Source of the DNA: Gambelia wislizenii
Lineage: Eukaryota; Chordata; Lepidosauria; Squamata; Crotaphytidae
Length of the DNA stretch: 64,000 nt
Reading direction: 5' to 3'
Assembly (NCBI GenBank): GCA_030847615.1
Contig: JAUMIR010000005.1
Location: 248,348,645-248,412,644, forward strand
In this document: piece after piece, positions 54,168 to 64,000 of the stretch
Numbering within the stretch: position 1 is the stretch's first letter
How the letters are laid out: the number at the start of each line of letters is the position of its first letter
The notes under the pieces: generated by a model
Told to the model about the DNA's origin: nothing
Databases searched by the model: none
What the model saw: only the letters and a program-made list of their open reading frames with translations
Made by a program: the position numbers and the translations under genes

Positions 54168-54228
54168 ATTGTTGTTGTGAATTGCCTTCAAGTTGACTTC
54201 AATTTATAGTGACCCTATGAATGAAAGC
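54168..54228 (-). mobile_element. BovB-type SINE tail fragment
   Basis: TTGTTGTTGTGAATTGCCTTCAAGTTGA and AATTTATAGTGACCCTATGA are the terminal part of a SINE; which head it had cannot be told. Confidence 0.7.
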
Positions 54229-54464
54229 CCTCCAAGCTGCCTCCACCCCACAAAACAAAACAAAACAAAAAAACACCAGAAATACGGAATAGGAGGGTTA
54301 ACAGAAAGGATAACAGAAAAAAGTATCAAAGGAGGACCCTGAAACTGATGGCAACATCAGCAGCAAAAATAATATGATACAAGTGAGAATGGCAAGAAAA
54401 TATTGCACTGTGTAATACTGCTTTTCAGGATTCTGACCACTGCCTTTCATGTACCCCTCTTCCA

Positions 54465-54600
54465 GTGGTGGTTTGGTAGCTTCCATGTCAGTGGGACAAT
54501 GAATCCATTCCAGGTTTTAGTCTAAATTTTAAAAGAGCTACCTCAGGTCTACACACCAACTATCCCTCAACTCAATCCATTCACTTCCTCAGCAGTGCTT
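54465..54600 (+). repeat. Unclassified interspersed repeat (family X, copy 5)
   Basis: GTGGTTTGGTAGCTTCCATG, TCAGTGGGACAATGAATCC and TTTTAGTCTAAATTTTAAAA align in order with the other copies. Confidence 0.55.
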
Positions 54601-54728
54601 GGCCATTGAACATCTTAGTTCTGAATCTTCGTTGGACTAAGTTGAGAGGAGGGTTTTAGTGCTCTTTTCCTAAGGATTTTGTTTATATATTTCTGCAAAC
54701 TGCAGGCTTTCTGAAGTCTGGTGATATT

Positions 54729-55251
54729 GGGCTTATCTACACGGGTGTTTTGCCCCATTCCAGATCCCTGCAGTCCAAACGATGCAGGGCATATACCCCA
54801 ATCTGCCCCCAGCAGTCCAAACAATCCCCAGGGCCTAGAATGGGGAGAAGCTGGGATAGGACCTGATAAACCATTACAATTTAATTCCCAGTTTACCCCA
54901 GAATACCTAGGAAAAACTGGATTGTGCCCCATATGCCCACAGGAGCCTATCTGGCACGCCGCTCCTTGATGCCACCATCTTGGCTCTCCTGGAAGCCAGG
55001 CAGGGGCCACTCAGCATGTGACTAAGGCTGGTCACATGCAGGCAGCCTGCTGTCACATGTTGTGGGACCCCTGCCTGGCTTCCAGATTAGCAGGGAAAAT
55101 GGCAGTGATGGTGGCTTCAGCGATGGGCTCGCGTCCTGTTTGGACTCTGGCCTATTTTCTCCAGGTAATAGGATGGGGGGAAACGGGCCATCTCTGCAGC
55201 CAGGATATGCTGGAGGAGAGCCGGTGTATCCTGGCCAATGTAGACAAGCTC
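54729..55251. mobile_element. 523-bp DNA transposon, TIR GGGCTTATCTACAC, ATT duplication
   Basis: The left end GGGCTTATCTACAC pairs with the right end GTAGACAAGCTC. The element is flanked by ATT at 54726-54728 and 55252-55254. Internally, CTGGAAGCCAGGCAGGGGCC (about 54988) and its complement (about 55062-55085) form a second inverted repeat. Open frames in it show no transposase. Its ends resemble those of 59862-60465, which also has a 3-bp duplication. Confidence 0.75.
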
Positions 55252-55259
55252 ATTTTCCT

Positions 55260-56220
55260 ATTGTATAGAGGTGGGATTGTTTCAGTTGCATAGCAATAAT
55301 TCTTGTTTAGCATGTTACTCTATACAGGAAAAATACACCAGAGGTGTCCCTGAATTAGACCACAACCCATGGCTTCAAACCTGCAATATATATGATGTAG
55401 CTGCAAACCTATTTTAGCTTATCACAATTTCAGCACCCCAGCTGACTATTATTTGTGTTCTGATTGTCAGCATTTCAATGGGAGCAGCTTCTTCAATGAG
55501 CCATCAATAATGTTAACAGGAAAAATGGTTTCTGATTCATCTCCAGGGGGAAATTTCTTTACCAATTGGTGAAGCATCATTTACAACTGAAACATTTTGT
55601 ATGTCCTCATAATATTTCCATATTCTGAATTCTGATGGAAGTGCTTTTAAACATCACAGCAAATTGTCTACTCTGTGAAAAGTACTGTTACAATATAACT
55701 GTTTCAGGTTTTATTCTCTCTCTCTCTCTCTTTGTTTTATTTCTTTCTCAACAATGCACTGTATTTCTCTGGTGTGTCTCAAATGAGGATTCATTTGAGC
55801 AATATCCCTAGTACATCTGCAATCATAAATGACTTTACACTGAAGCAGAGTTTAAGAGGATCATGGTAGCCTTTACCTACAATGAAGTTCCACATTTCAC
55901 ATTGCATCCAAATTTGGATGCAGAATTTTGAATTTGAAACCAAAATTAAAATGTGAGACTTAAGTTCCTTCTTCACTATGGACAGCTATGTAATTCCATT
56001 GCATACCAGCTATCAAATACTGTCAGAAATGAATACAATTGTATGTTCATGTTCAAATCTTGCCAGAAACAAAATACCACTGCATATTAAGTATCAAAAT
56101 ACAGTGATGTTATTCTCACTGGTATAATATACTGTATTTGGCAGGTGAACTAAAAATTGTGAACCACTACATGTCGGTTATCAAACACAGTGCTATACGT
56201 TATGATCTCTAGGTGACACT
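55260..56220. other. Unassigned sequence
   Basis: No gene was recognised. A (TC)n run lies at 55715-55731. Confidence 0.4.
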
Positions 56221-56222
56221 GA

Positions 56223-56460
56223 TGAGAGCCAGTGTGATGTAGTGGTTTGAGTGTTAGACTAGGACTCTGGGAGACCAGGGTTTGAATCCCCACTCAGACA
56301 TGGAAACCAATAGGTAACCTTCGGCAAGTCACACTCTCTCAGCCTCAGAGGAAGGCAATGGCAAACCCCCTCTGAACAAATCTTGCCAAGAATATTCTGT
56401 CAGGTTTGCTTTATGGTTGCCATAAGTCAGAAATGACTTGAAAACACAGAACAAGCAACA
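56223..56460 (+). mobile_element. tRNA-derived SINE with BovB-like tail, full length
   Basis: The best-preserved head in the window: GAGAGCCAGTGTGATGTAGT (A box), CAGGGTTTGAATCCCCACTC (B box), then AGCCTCAGAGGAAGGCAATG and the tail TTGCCATAAGTCAGAAATGA, ending ACACAGAACAAGCAACA. Confidence 0.94.
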
Positions 56461-57245
56461 TTAATAATGCTGTATGCTTTCTCCTTATATTCAATATAGA
56501 CTTTTATGATGCAGTCTCCTTTTTGTAAAATGTCCCCTTGAGAAGAATTGCCAGAATTTGGTATCATGTACTTAGGTAAGTATACTAAGAGGCGTATTGC
56601 ATGCCAAAATAAAGTAGCAGGGCAGCCAGAAGGTTCCACTTTCCATGCTCCCTTACCACATGATATCATTCTTCTGGTGTTCTGCTGTTCCAGTCCCATG
56701 GGACATGGAGGTAAAACTGCATCTTTTTTCTAACCGGCTTTGCTTCCCTGGAGCTCAGAGTCAAGCCCTAAGTGTGAGTAACAGCTCTGAAAGGAAGCCA
56801 AGCACTTCACTAGGGGTAAAAAATCTGAATCAGATTCGGGCTTTGGCAGGTGCAGCACTTAAATCTGGGGCAGAGTAGTCAAAATTTCATGTGCCACAGC
56901 TCTGGGCTAAACTAGTCCAAATTTCATGTGGATTTTTACCCACCATGTAGTCAAGCCCTTAGGTAAGTATACTTATGTACTTGTGTGTAGTGTGGTAGGT
57001 TCTCAAAAATGAACCAAACAAAATTCTTACCGATCTGCACTAGCCAGGTTCAGTAGTTATTCCCAGCATGGAGAGGATGATGTTATACTTGCCTGCCAAA
57101 TAGCTGTTCTTCTGTACCATTTACGGGGGGAAACATTTGTGGTATGATAAATTCTTATTAAATTACAAACAATACATTTCTCGCCCATTCCTGTTAAGGA
57201 TTTTATTCTGTCACTCAGGCATGAAAGCATTTCTTTGCTGCATTC
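56461..57245. other. Unassigned sequence
   Basis: No gene or clear repeat was recognised. Confidence 0.4.
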
Positions 57246-57248
57246 TTC

Positions 57249-57465
57249 TTGTTGTCGTGTGACCTCATGTCATTTCTGACTTATGGCAACCCTAAGGTGA
57301 ACCCATTACAGAATTTTCTTGGCAAGATTTGCCTTCCTCTGAGGTTGAGAGTGTGTAACTTACCCGAGGTTACTCAGTAGGTTTCTATGGCCATGTGGGG
57401 ATTTGAACCATGGTCTCCAGAATCATAGCCCAATGTTCTAACGACTACTCCACAGTGTCTCTTGC
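57249..57465 (-). mobile_element. tRNA-derived SINE with BovB-like tail, near full length
   Basis: The plus strand runs from the tail (TTGTTGTCGTGTGACCTC, TTTCTGACTTATGGCAACCC) to the head (GGGGATTTGAACCATGGTCT, CGACTACTCCACAGTGTCT). Confidence 0.92.
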
Positions 57466-57715
57466 ATTCTACCAAGATTTGATGGGATAAAAGTGAATGA
57501 CACTCTTTCTACAAGGGGAGACCCATAACAAAATGTTGGAAAGTATGCTGAGAGCTGAATAAAACTCCTCCTTGATACTCAAGTGAACATGAAACAGGAG
57601 CCCTATAGCGCTGGGGTTGTTGAGGAGGAAGAAACAAAGGGAAGCTGTGTGTTCTGCTCAGCAGAAAAAGAAATGTGTGTCCCTTTTAATCTCTTCCCCT
57701 CCACACTTCCATATA

Positions 57716-57966
57716 CAGTTGGACCCCTGTATCCGCTGATTCATTATCTGCTGATTCAGTTATCCATGGTTTCCGTTTCAGCACAGCTACCATAGAGTCC
57801 TCCCAGAAAATGTGTCCTCTCTAGCCATTCTCTAGATCCTCCAAGGCAACTCTATGGTATTTTAAACTGGAAGTCCCATTTTCAATGGTGTTTGCTGTTA
57901 TTTGTGGTTTTCAGTATCCACGGGGGCCCCCAGAACCAATCCCCAGCAGATGCAGGGGTTCTACTG
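57716..57966. mobile_element. Pogo/Tigger-like MITE (copy 5), intact 251 bp
   Basis: CAGTTGGACCCCTGTATCCG at the left pairs with GCAGGGGTTCTACTG-type sequence at the right end, and TA flanks both sides (57714-57715, 57967-57968). The pattern CAGTNGNCCCC(T)GTATCC with a TA duplication is that of pogo/Tigger-type Tc1/mariner elements. This is the reference copy for the family here. Confidence 0.88.
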
Positions 57967-57969
57967 TAT

Positions 57970-58600
57970 ACTGCAGGAAGGGAAGTGTTTTAAAAGTCAT
58001 GGTGTATACTTTTCTTGACATTAATTCCCAACTCTCACAGATATTTGAATTTCTTAGGAGATAAAACAGACCATACACCATCCTTCACATGAAACACTCC
58101 CCTTTCTGTAATTTCTAGAAGGCACTGAGTTCTCATACTTGTCCGGCTATTTTTAAAATCACATTTTCATATTAATATACTTCATTGTACCTAAACAGTC
58201 CCCCCGCTGCCTGCCAGCCACTAGTTATGACCATATTTGGGGGTACTCCAGAAAGAAGGGGTTTGGGAAAACCTATCTTCAATTTTAGAGTGAATTATAT
58301 AGCTTAAACATGCTGAAAACCAGGTAGTGGCTGTCACTTGCCTGCATGCTGAACCCCCACCTTTCAATTGGCTGAGCTGCAATGAAGTCATAAAATCTTT
58401 ATGAACATTCTAACAGCTAAAAGGATCAGTCTTGAGCTGTTGAAAATCAGGTGTAATTTTTTGTGTTACTTTTTTAAAAGTAATTAGTTATGGTTAGAGT
58501 TCCAAAGCTACCACAGATAATTAATTACCATTATAGCTACCATTTTTGAAAAAGAGTAACCAATGTATTTACTTTTTCTAAAAACATCTGAATGGTACAA
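57970..58600. other. Unassigned sequence
   Basis: No gene or clear repeat was recognised. Confidence 0.4.
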
Positions 58601-58607
58601 GCTGCAA

Positions 58608-58775
58608 ACTGATGGTTAGTAGCTTCCATGTCATGGTGTGTGTGTGTGTGTGTGTGACTGAGTGAGTGAGTGAGAGAGAGAGAGAGAATCCCTTCTGAGT
58701 CTTTCCCTAAGCTTTAAAGGAGCAATCCATAGTTCTGAATCTTTTGGGGGTACAGGGTTCACCACCTTGGACAAG
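58608..58775 (+). repeat. Unclassified interspersed repeat (family X, copy 6) with microsatellite
   Basis: CTGATGGTTAGTAGCTTCCA and AGCTTTAAAGGAGCAATCCA...GGGTTCACCACCTTGGACAA match the family. A (TG)n(AGTG)n(AG)n tract (58637-58688) has grown where the other copies have a CAGTGGG-like block. Confidence 0.6.
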
Positions 58776-59655
58776 TCATTTGAACTTCAGACTAAAATCC
58801 AAAGTGGAATCAGCACTGCTTCCTGTACATTTTTGGTTCACCTCGACATCCACAACATAACACAAAGCACAGCAGAAGCCAGCACATTAAAGCTTGTGCT
58901 ATTCTTCTTCGTGGGGCCACATCTCTTTAACTATAAAAGAAATCAAAAAGCTATAGTTACACTGAAAAAGGTGAGAAGCTATTCTTCATTAATTTCCAAT
59001 CAAAAAGGAAATAAGTTATACTTGCATTAGATGAGGAAGGAATTAATTACAGTACACATCATTATGGGTCGGTTGGCTGTAATTATTTACTTCCAAATTC
59101 TTAAGACAATGCTGAATTGGGTAGGAGAATTAGACAAGACCTAGATAGAGGAGAGGTAGCACTTGAACTGTAGAACTCAAAATAAACAGTGAAATGGGTG
59201 GGAATTGGAGAAAGCTTTAAAAGAGTTTGCCATGTACTTGCATTCCCAGATGCAGTGACCAGCAGTTTCAGAGTTAAACAGGAAACTTTATTGGCACAGA
59301 AATCCAGAAAGCATATCATACAGGGGTGTTGCTTAGATCTGAAACTTAGAAGGCAGACAGTATACTAAAAGCATATTGCAGTCTATGAAATCTGGTGGGC
59401 TTCAATACTATCGGTTAACCATCACCCCTTGATCGCCTCTTCCCATACACCATCCATCCCATTTTTCCCAAGCCAATTTTGCAGCTGCAGGTCTATCTCT
59501 CCATTCTCTTAGCAAATGTTATACTCCCCTCCACAGTTGCCCCAGAATGCTTGTTAACAAGCACAAAGAAATGAAAACACATTTAACATGAAGGTTACAA
59601 GAGAACACTGAGAATGGCAGGAACAGGCAATGTCAAGGACTGATTCTGACAGGAT
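58776..59655. other. Unassigned sequence
   Basis: No gene or clear repeat was recognised. Confidence 0.4.
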
Positions 59656-59659
59656 TCAA

Positions 59660-60491
59660 GGGAGGCTTTCATACTACACAGTTATAGCACTATGATTGCA
59701 CTTTAACTACCATAGCAACATACTACGGACTCCTGAGGTTTGTATTTTGGTGAGGCACTAGAGCTCTCTGGCTGAGAATTCCAAATAGCCCTCCCAAAAC
59801 TTCAAATCCAAAGATGCCATAGGATGTTGCCATGGCAATTAAAGTGGAATCATAACACTATGGGCTTGTCTATATGGTGAAAATAATCCTAACAGGATGT
59901 GAACAGAAGGCAATCCATTCATATGGACAATTGCATAAATACGTGTCATTCGGAAGGGGGGCAGCCAAATCCACCATAAAGTCTGTGTGCATAGCGTCCA
60001 GGGCTTCATCCAGATTTTTAAAAAGGCTCTGTATGACATGCAAGTGTGAGATCATTTGAATGCTTGCATTTGTGTAGATACAAACAGGCAGCATAATCTG
60101 ATTGGCTGGACAAGCATGGGGGCGGGGCTAGGAAACAGGGAAAGCTCCTGCTGCCGCCATATTGGATGTTCAGCTAAGTGAAAGTCCGGTAAGTCAATAA
60201 AATGGCAATCTTGTACTCTCTTTTCTTTCTTTCTTTCCTTTTTAAAAATCTGAACTATCTCAAGTGCACACCATGGGAACCTTTTTTTAAAAAATGGCAA
60301 CAGCAGATTTAAAATCATAAGTAAATCACTCATGGCCACCATCTTGGCTAGGGGGCATGTGGAGTTTAGGGGGGCTCTTTTGACTGTGAAGAAAGGTTGC
60401 ATCATTGCAAATGCCTACTTTTTCAGACGTGTTCGTATTCCCCCCCCCCTTGTATAGACGAGCTCTATGATTGCATAGTGTGAAAGAGCCC
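59660..60491. mobile_element. MITE, hAT-like family, split by another DNA element
   Basis: The left end (GGGAGGCTTTCATACTACAC, TATAGCACTATGATTGCACT, TTAACTACCATAGCAACA) and right end (GATTGCATAGTGTGAAAGAGCCC) are terminal inverted repeats of the family seen at 42590. About 200 bp of left half and 25 bp of right half surround the insert at 59862-60465. No 8-bp duplication was visible. Confidence 0.7.
59862..60465. mobile_element. 604-bp DNA transposon, TIR GGGCTTGTCTATA, TAT duplication, nested
   Basis: The left end GGGCTTGTCTATATGG pairs with the right end TTGTATAGACGAGCTC. TAT flanks it at 59859-59861 and 60466-60468, inside the outer MITE. The middle (59942-60130) is copy 3 of the family Y core seen at 22130 and 26780. 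It has no transposase frame. Confidence 0.75.
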
Positions 60492-60750
60492 AAAGATAGT
60501 AGTGGCTGTATAAATGAGTGAGAGCTGGCATTTATAGTTTTCAGTGGCCTGCCAAATCTATGGCCAAAGTTTTGGTGTGCTATACCAGCAAACTATGCTG
60601 GCATAGGTGGTGGTGGCAGGCTGTGAGCATAGTAACTGCATGAGAAATATGGCACTGTAGAAGCTATCTGATCACTGCTGGCAAATTTTGTCTGCTTTTC
60701 CTTGCCACTACAGTAGCCTAATGCATGAACAGGATTCCAGCCTTGGGCTT
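60492..60750. other. Unassigned sequence
   Basis: No feature was recognised. Confidence 0.4.
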
Positions 60751-60753
60751 AGA

Positions 60754-61607
60754 ATCATAGAGTCATAGAGTTGGAAGGTACCTCAAGGGCCATCTAGTCC
60801 AACCCCCTACCATACAGGAATAAACAAAGCGCTCATGAAAGATGCACATCCAACCTCTGTTTAAAAAGATAGTCCACCACTCTTTGTGCAGAGAAAGATA
60901 GTCCACCACTCTTTGAGACAGTCCATTCCACTGTCGAACAGCTCTTACAGTAAAAACAACTTCCTAATGCTTAGGTGGGATCTCTTTTCTTTTAATTTGA
61001 ATTTTTGTGTTCTAGTCTCTGGAGCAGCAAAAAAACAGCTACGTCATCCCTTCAGATAGTTCAAGATGGCTATCATGTCATTCTCAGTCTTCTCTTAGCT
61101 AGACATACCCAGCTCCCTCAATTGCTCCTTTGTTCCTCATAAGGCTTGATTTCCAGACCTTTGATCATGTTGGTATCCTCCCCTGGAAGTGTTTCAGCTT
61201 TTCTATATCCTTCTAGAACAGCAGCACTAGAACTAGAGAGAGTATTCCAGATGAGGCCTGAGCTGCATGGCTCCCACAAAGCAGCAGGGGTGGGGGCTGA
61301 CAGAGCTCTAGCCTGGGAGCCGGTCACCCAGGATCAGGAGGCAGGTGGCCAGCATGATATTATTGTAAGTTTTATTATATAAATCCATTTAGTTTTTTAA
61401 AATAAATATAAATATTACTTTGGTGTCATCATTTAAACTGACATATTTCAATTTTTATCCTAAATCCTGTAGAGTAACTCACTTCCCTTAACCTTAGCAG
61501 TAGGTAGGGGGCACGCCAGTGATCCTGACTTGGGGCCGACTTCAGGATGTTGGGGTCATGCCGAGCAGAGCAGAATACAGTGGCATTATTAGTTCCCTTG
61601 ACTGCAA
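60754..61607 (-). mobile_element. Old CR1 fragment, split by ~295 bp
   Basis: 60754-61262 matches the reverse CR1 3' end (TCATAGAGTTGGAAGGTACC ... AGTATTCCAGATGAGGCC). 61557-61607 resumes with GAGCAGAGCAGAATACAGTGG, the next CR1 block. Between them is unrelated AT-rich sequence. A local duplication (AAGATAGTCCACCACTCTTT twice, 60867-60917) lies inside the first part. Confidence 0.82.
61263..61556. other. Unidentified insert in CR1
   Basis: The ~295-bp segment separates two collinear CR1 parts. It is GC-rich at the left (AAGCAGCAGGGGTGGGGGCT) and AT-rich in the middle. I did not recognise it and no clean flanking duplication was visible. Confidence 0.45.
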
Positions 61608-62265
61608 CCTTTCACTTTTAAAATTAACATTTGCTATTAAAATTTACCTCAGTCAGTGGGCTTTGTGAGGGGTGAGATTTTTTTCTCTCCAGCTCAGTGC
61701 TTAATGACCATTATGGATAGTGAATAGTCAGTGGAATTGAACAGCAATTTCTACTCCATCTATTGGAGTTGGATTAATCAATGTTTTGGTCTGCATTGAA
61801 GCAGACTGCATGTGGATTCCATGAACAGTTCAGCAGAAAATCTCCACAGGCCAATATTGATCTCTAACCATTCCCTCCATTCTAAGGAAAAAACTGAAAT
61901 TAAAAATAACCTCCAAGCAACAGCAATGGGTCAAAAATATGCTTCAGTCTCATTAAAGATTTTTTTTAAAGAAACTTTTGTCTTCGTCAGTATGATATCT
62001 AATTTGCTCACAAATGGCTCAAAATGGTTACGTACTTGAAAGCACATTTAGCATCTTCATAATTTGACCATGGATTCAAAATGAATCAAAGATTTTTAAA
62101 AGAAAAGAAAAGAAATTAAGCCCATGCATATAGGTAACCCCCATAAAAGAATGTCCTCCAGCTGTGTTGGACAATAACCAGGGCCAGCCCATGACATTGT
62201 GCCATCTGAGGAGAGGGACAATCTGATCTCTCATCCATCATTTCATGTACAGAAGCTATCTGTGT
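61608..62265. other. Unassigned sequence
   Basis: No gene or clear repeat was recognised. Confidence 0.4.
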
Positions 62266-62269
62266 CATC

Positions 62270-62425
62270 AGTTTATTTGTTTTATTATTTATTCAGTTTT
62301 TATCTCACATTTCTGCTGAAAATAGCACCAGTGGCATTGAAAATAATCAAGACAATAAAAACATAAAATCACCAAAATAAACTAAACAATAAAATCATGA
62401 ACAGCAATAACTAATAAGTTGATTT
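62270..62425 (-). mobile_element. L2-type 3' end fragment
   Basis: The plus strand reads TTATTATTTATTCAGTTTTTATCTCACATTTCTGC then repeats of AATAAAA-type sequence, the reverse of an L2 3' terminus and its adjacent A-rich segment. Confidence 0.55.
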
Positions 62426-62446
62426 AAGTGTTAATTACTTTCTGTA

Positions 62447-63011
62447 GAATCATAGGATCATAGAATTGCAGAGTTGGAAGAGACCACGAGGGCCATCCAG
62501 TCCAACCCCCCTGCCACGCAGGAAATCTTGATCAAAGCATCCCCGACAGATGGCAATCCAGCCTCTGTTTAAAGACCTCCAAGGAAGGAGACCCCATCAT
62601 GTTCCGAGGGAGTGCGTTCCACTGCCGAACAGCTCTTACTGTCAAAAAGTTCCTCCTCATGTTGAGGTGGAATCTCTGTTCCTGGAGCTTGCATCCATTG
62701 CTCCGTGTTCCAGTCTCTGGAGCAGCAGAAAACAAGCCTGCTCCATCCTCAGCGTGACATCCCTTCAAATACTTAAACAGGACTATCATATCGCCTCTTA
62801 ACCATCTTTTTTCCAGGCTAAACATACCCAGCGCCCTAAGTCTCTCCTCATAAGGCATCGTTTCCAGAACTTTCACCATTTTAGTTGCCCTTCTCTGGAC
62901 ACGCTCCAATTTGTCAATATCCTTTTTGAATTGTGGTGCCCAGAACTGGACACAGTATTCTAAGTGAGGTCTGACCAAGGCAGAATAGAGTGGCACTATT
63001 ACTTCCCTTGA
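62447..63011 (-). mobile_element. CR1 LINE 3' fragment with 6-bp target duplication
   Basis: The minus strand is open over [20 protein letters not shown] through [13 protein letters not shown] (62532-63074 includes some flank), then the 3' UTR and terminus. TCTGTA flanks it at 62441-62446 and 63012-63017. The open frame and close similarity to the 9.8-kb copy mark it as one of the youngest CR1 copies here. Confidence 0.94.
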
Positions 63012-63141
63012 TCTGTACTCATGAGCTGGAATGGAGTAGCTTTTTTGCCCATAACAGCCATATCTATAATCCACTAGTTTTCAGTGGAACAGGTATGGGT
63101 TGCCTACTTGTTATTCATTACTGGCTGTGTGTGCTGATTAA

Positions 63142-63710
63142 GGATTTTATCAGATGCGGCAAATATGGTGTCATAACAATACCTAATGAACGCGAAAGGA
63201 TGTGAATACCAGACAACATCGTGCTTTCACAATGATTACTGTATTGTAAATAAGGTGCCTCTTTTTATTGTTGGGCCAAGCCGTCAAAAGATCAGCTATG
63301 GCATTTTTTTGCCATGATTGTGAGTGTGTGAAACAACACCCCATTCTGCTAGTGCAATTCCAGCATCAATGGACAATCTCCTGCCAGAACACTTCTTTGT
63401 GGGAATGCGAAAACTAGCCATGGGACACTCTTTTTATGTACCACCCCTTGTTCCTGGCAAGTTTTTAAGTGTGTTTCAGGCTTGTGTGTACGTTTTGTTT
63501 TTTAATTTAGCTGTTTTTAGACTTTTAAGTGCTCTTGCATCTTCTCGAGAAAACCGCCGAAATCACGCTCAGCAGTGAACACGGAAGTATGAGGCTTCTG
63601 TTTTGTATGATCACAGCAACATTTGCTATTTTGGGTTCTTTTGCTGGCACAAAAACAGTGTAAAATATGGCACCAAAAGAACATTTTTAGAGGCTTGTCT
63701 GATAAAGTCC
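63142..63710. mobile_element. 569-bp DNA transposon sharing ends with the palindromes, TAA duplication
   Basis: It begins GGATTTTATCAGATG and ends TGTCTGATAAAGTCC, inverted repeats that match GGAC(A/T)TTTTC(A/G)GAC of the two palindromic elements. TAA flanks it at 63139-63141 and 63711-63713, a TWA-type 3-bp duplication. Inside it is not palindromic and contains no transposase frame that I can see. Confidence 0.75.
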
Positions 63711-63713
63711 TAA

Positions 63714-64000
63714 GCCTGAGCAATGAAAAGGAGGTGGAATGATCACATGGGGGACTGTCTTATGCTGCGTCTGGGAATGATTTCCAAGGTACAATATCTG
63801 AACTGGCCACTTGGGGGGAACCAGAGAATATTTTCCAATATTTTCCCATGGTATAATAGTAACAGTAACTCGTTAGCAATGGGTAACTCAGTGAGTTACC
63901 TTCCTGGAATGCAGCAACAGTAACAAGCAATTACCTGGTGACAGATCAGAGTAAGATGGGATCTGATCACAACTTAGGGGAGTGCATTCTGTAATCTGGG
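63714..64000. other. Unassigned sequence to window end
   Basis: No feature was recognised. Confidence 0.4.

Noticed and set aside
55018..55293. Open frame within the GGGCTT-ended element
   Set aside because: No transposase motif; overlaps an internal inverted repeat.

Overview
The window is a stretch of vertebrate nuclear DNA. The mixture of repeats points to a squamate reptile (a lizard or relative): CR1, L2, L1 and RTE-BovB LINEs lie beside tRNA-derived and 5S-rRNA-derived SINEs with BovB-like tails, several small DNA transposon families and a Ty1/copia LTR element. There is no bacterial or organellar gene content, and no CRISPR array, rRNA gene or functional tRNA gene was seen. The species cannot be fixed from the sequence alone.

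One host gene can be recognised. On the minus strand, 26463-26523 holds the first coding exon of RERG, a Ras-like small GTPase. It has the start codon, the P-loop GRAGVGKS and a phase-1 GT splice donor. A CpG-rich island at about 51200-51720 carries a strong minus-strand splice donor at 51294/51293 and is the best candidate for the RERG promoter and non-coding exon 1. If so, 26.6-51.3 kb is intron 1, 1-26.46 kb is intron 2, and 51.7-64 kb is upstream flank. The later RERG exons were not found.

Layout. 1-3.5 kb: mostly unassigned, with a small MITE and a CR1 tail. 3.5-5.5 kb: a decayed L2 split by a SINE. 8.9-9.2 kb: a 328-bp near-perfect palindrome. 9.8-11.9 kb: a long CR1 with most of its reverse transcriptase. 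12-17 kb: nested CR1, SINE and MITE debris. 17-26 kb: mostly unassigned, with a 5S-SINE. 26.46 kb: the RERG exon. 26.8-30.5 kb: MITE-like and SINE sequence. 30.5-32 kb: a SINE split by an L1 that is itself split by a CR1. 33.8-42.6 kb: an L2 interrupted by a copia element with matching 675-bp LTRs. 42.6-48 kb: MITEs, a second 331-bp palindrome and SINEs. 48.2-50.4 kb: BovB split by a pogo/Tigger-like MITE. 51.2-51.7 kb: CpG island. 51.9-64 kb: CR1 copies, SINEs, MITEs and a third element with the same ends as the palindromes.

The most unusual structures are: (1) the copia insertion, which looks very young, is flanked by a 233-bp direct duplication instead of a 5-bp target duplication, and lacks the integrase catalytic core; (2) a group of GGAC...GTCC-ended DNA elements, two of which are almost entirely one giant hairpin; and (3) several small repeat families that recur in the window and that I could not match to a named family.
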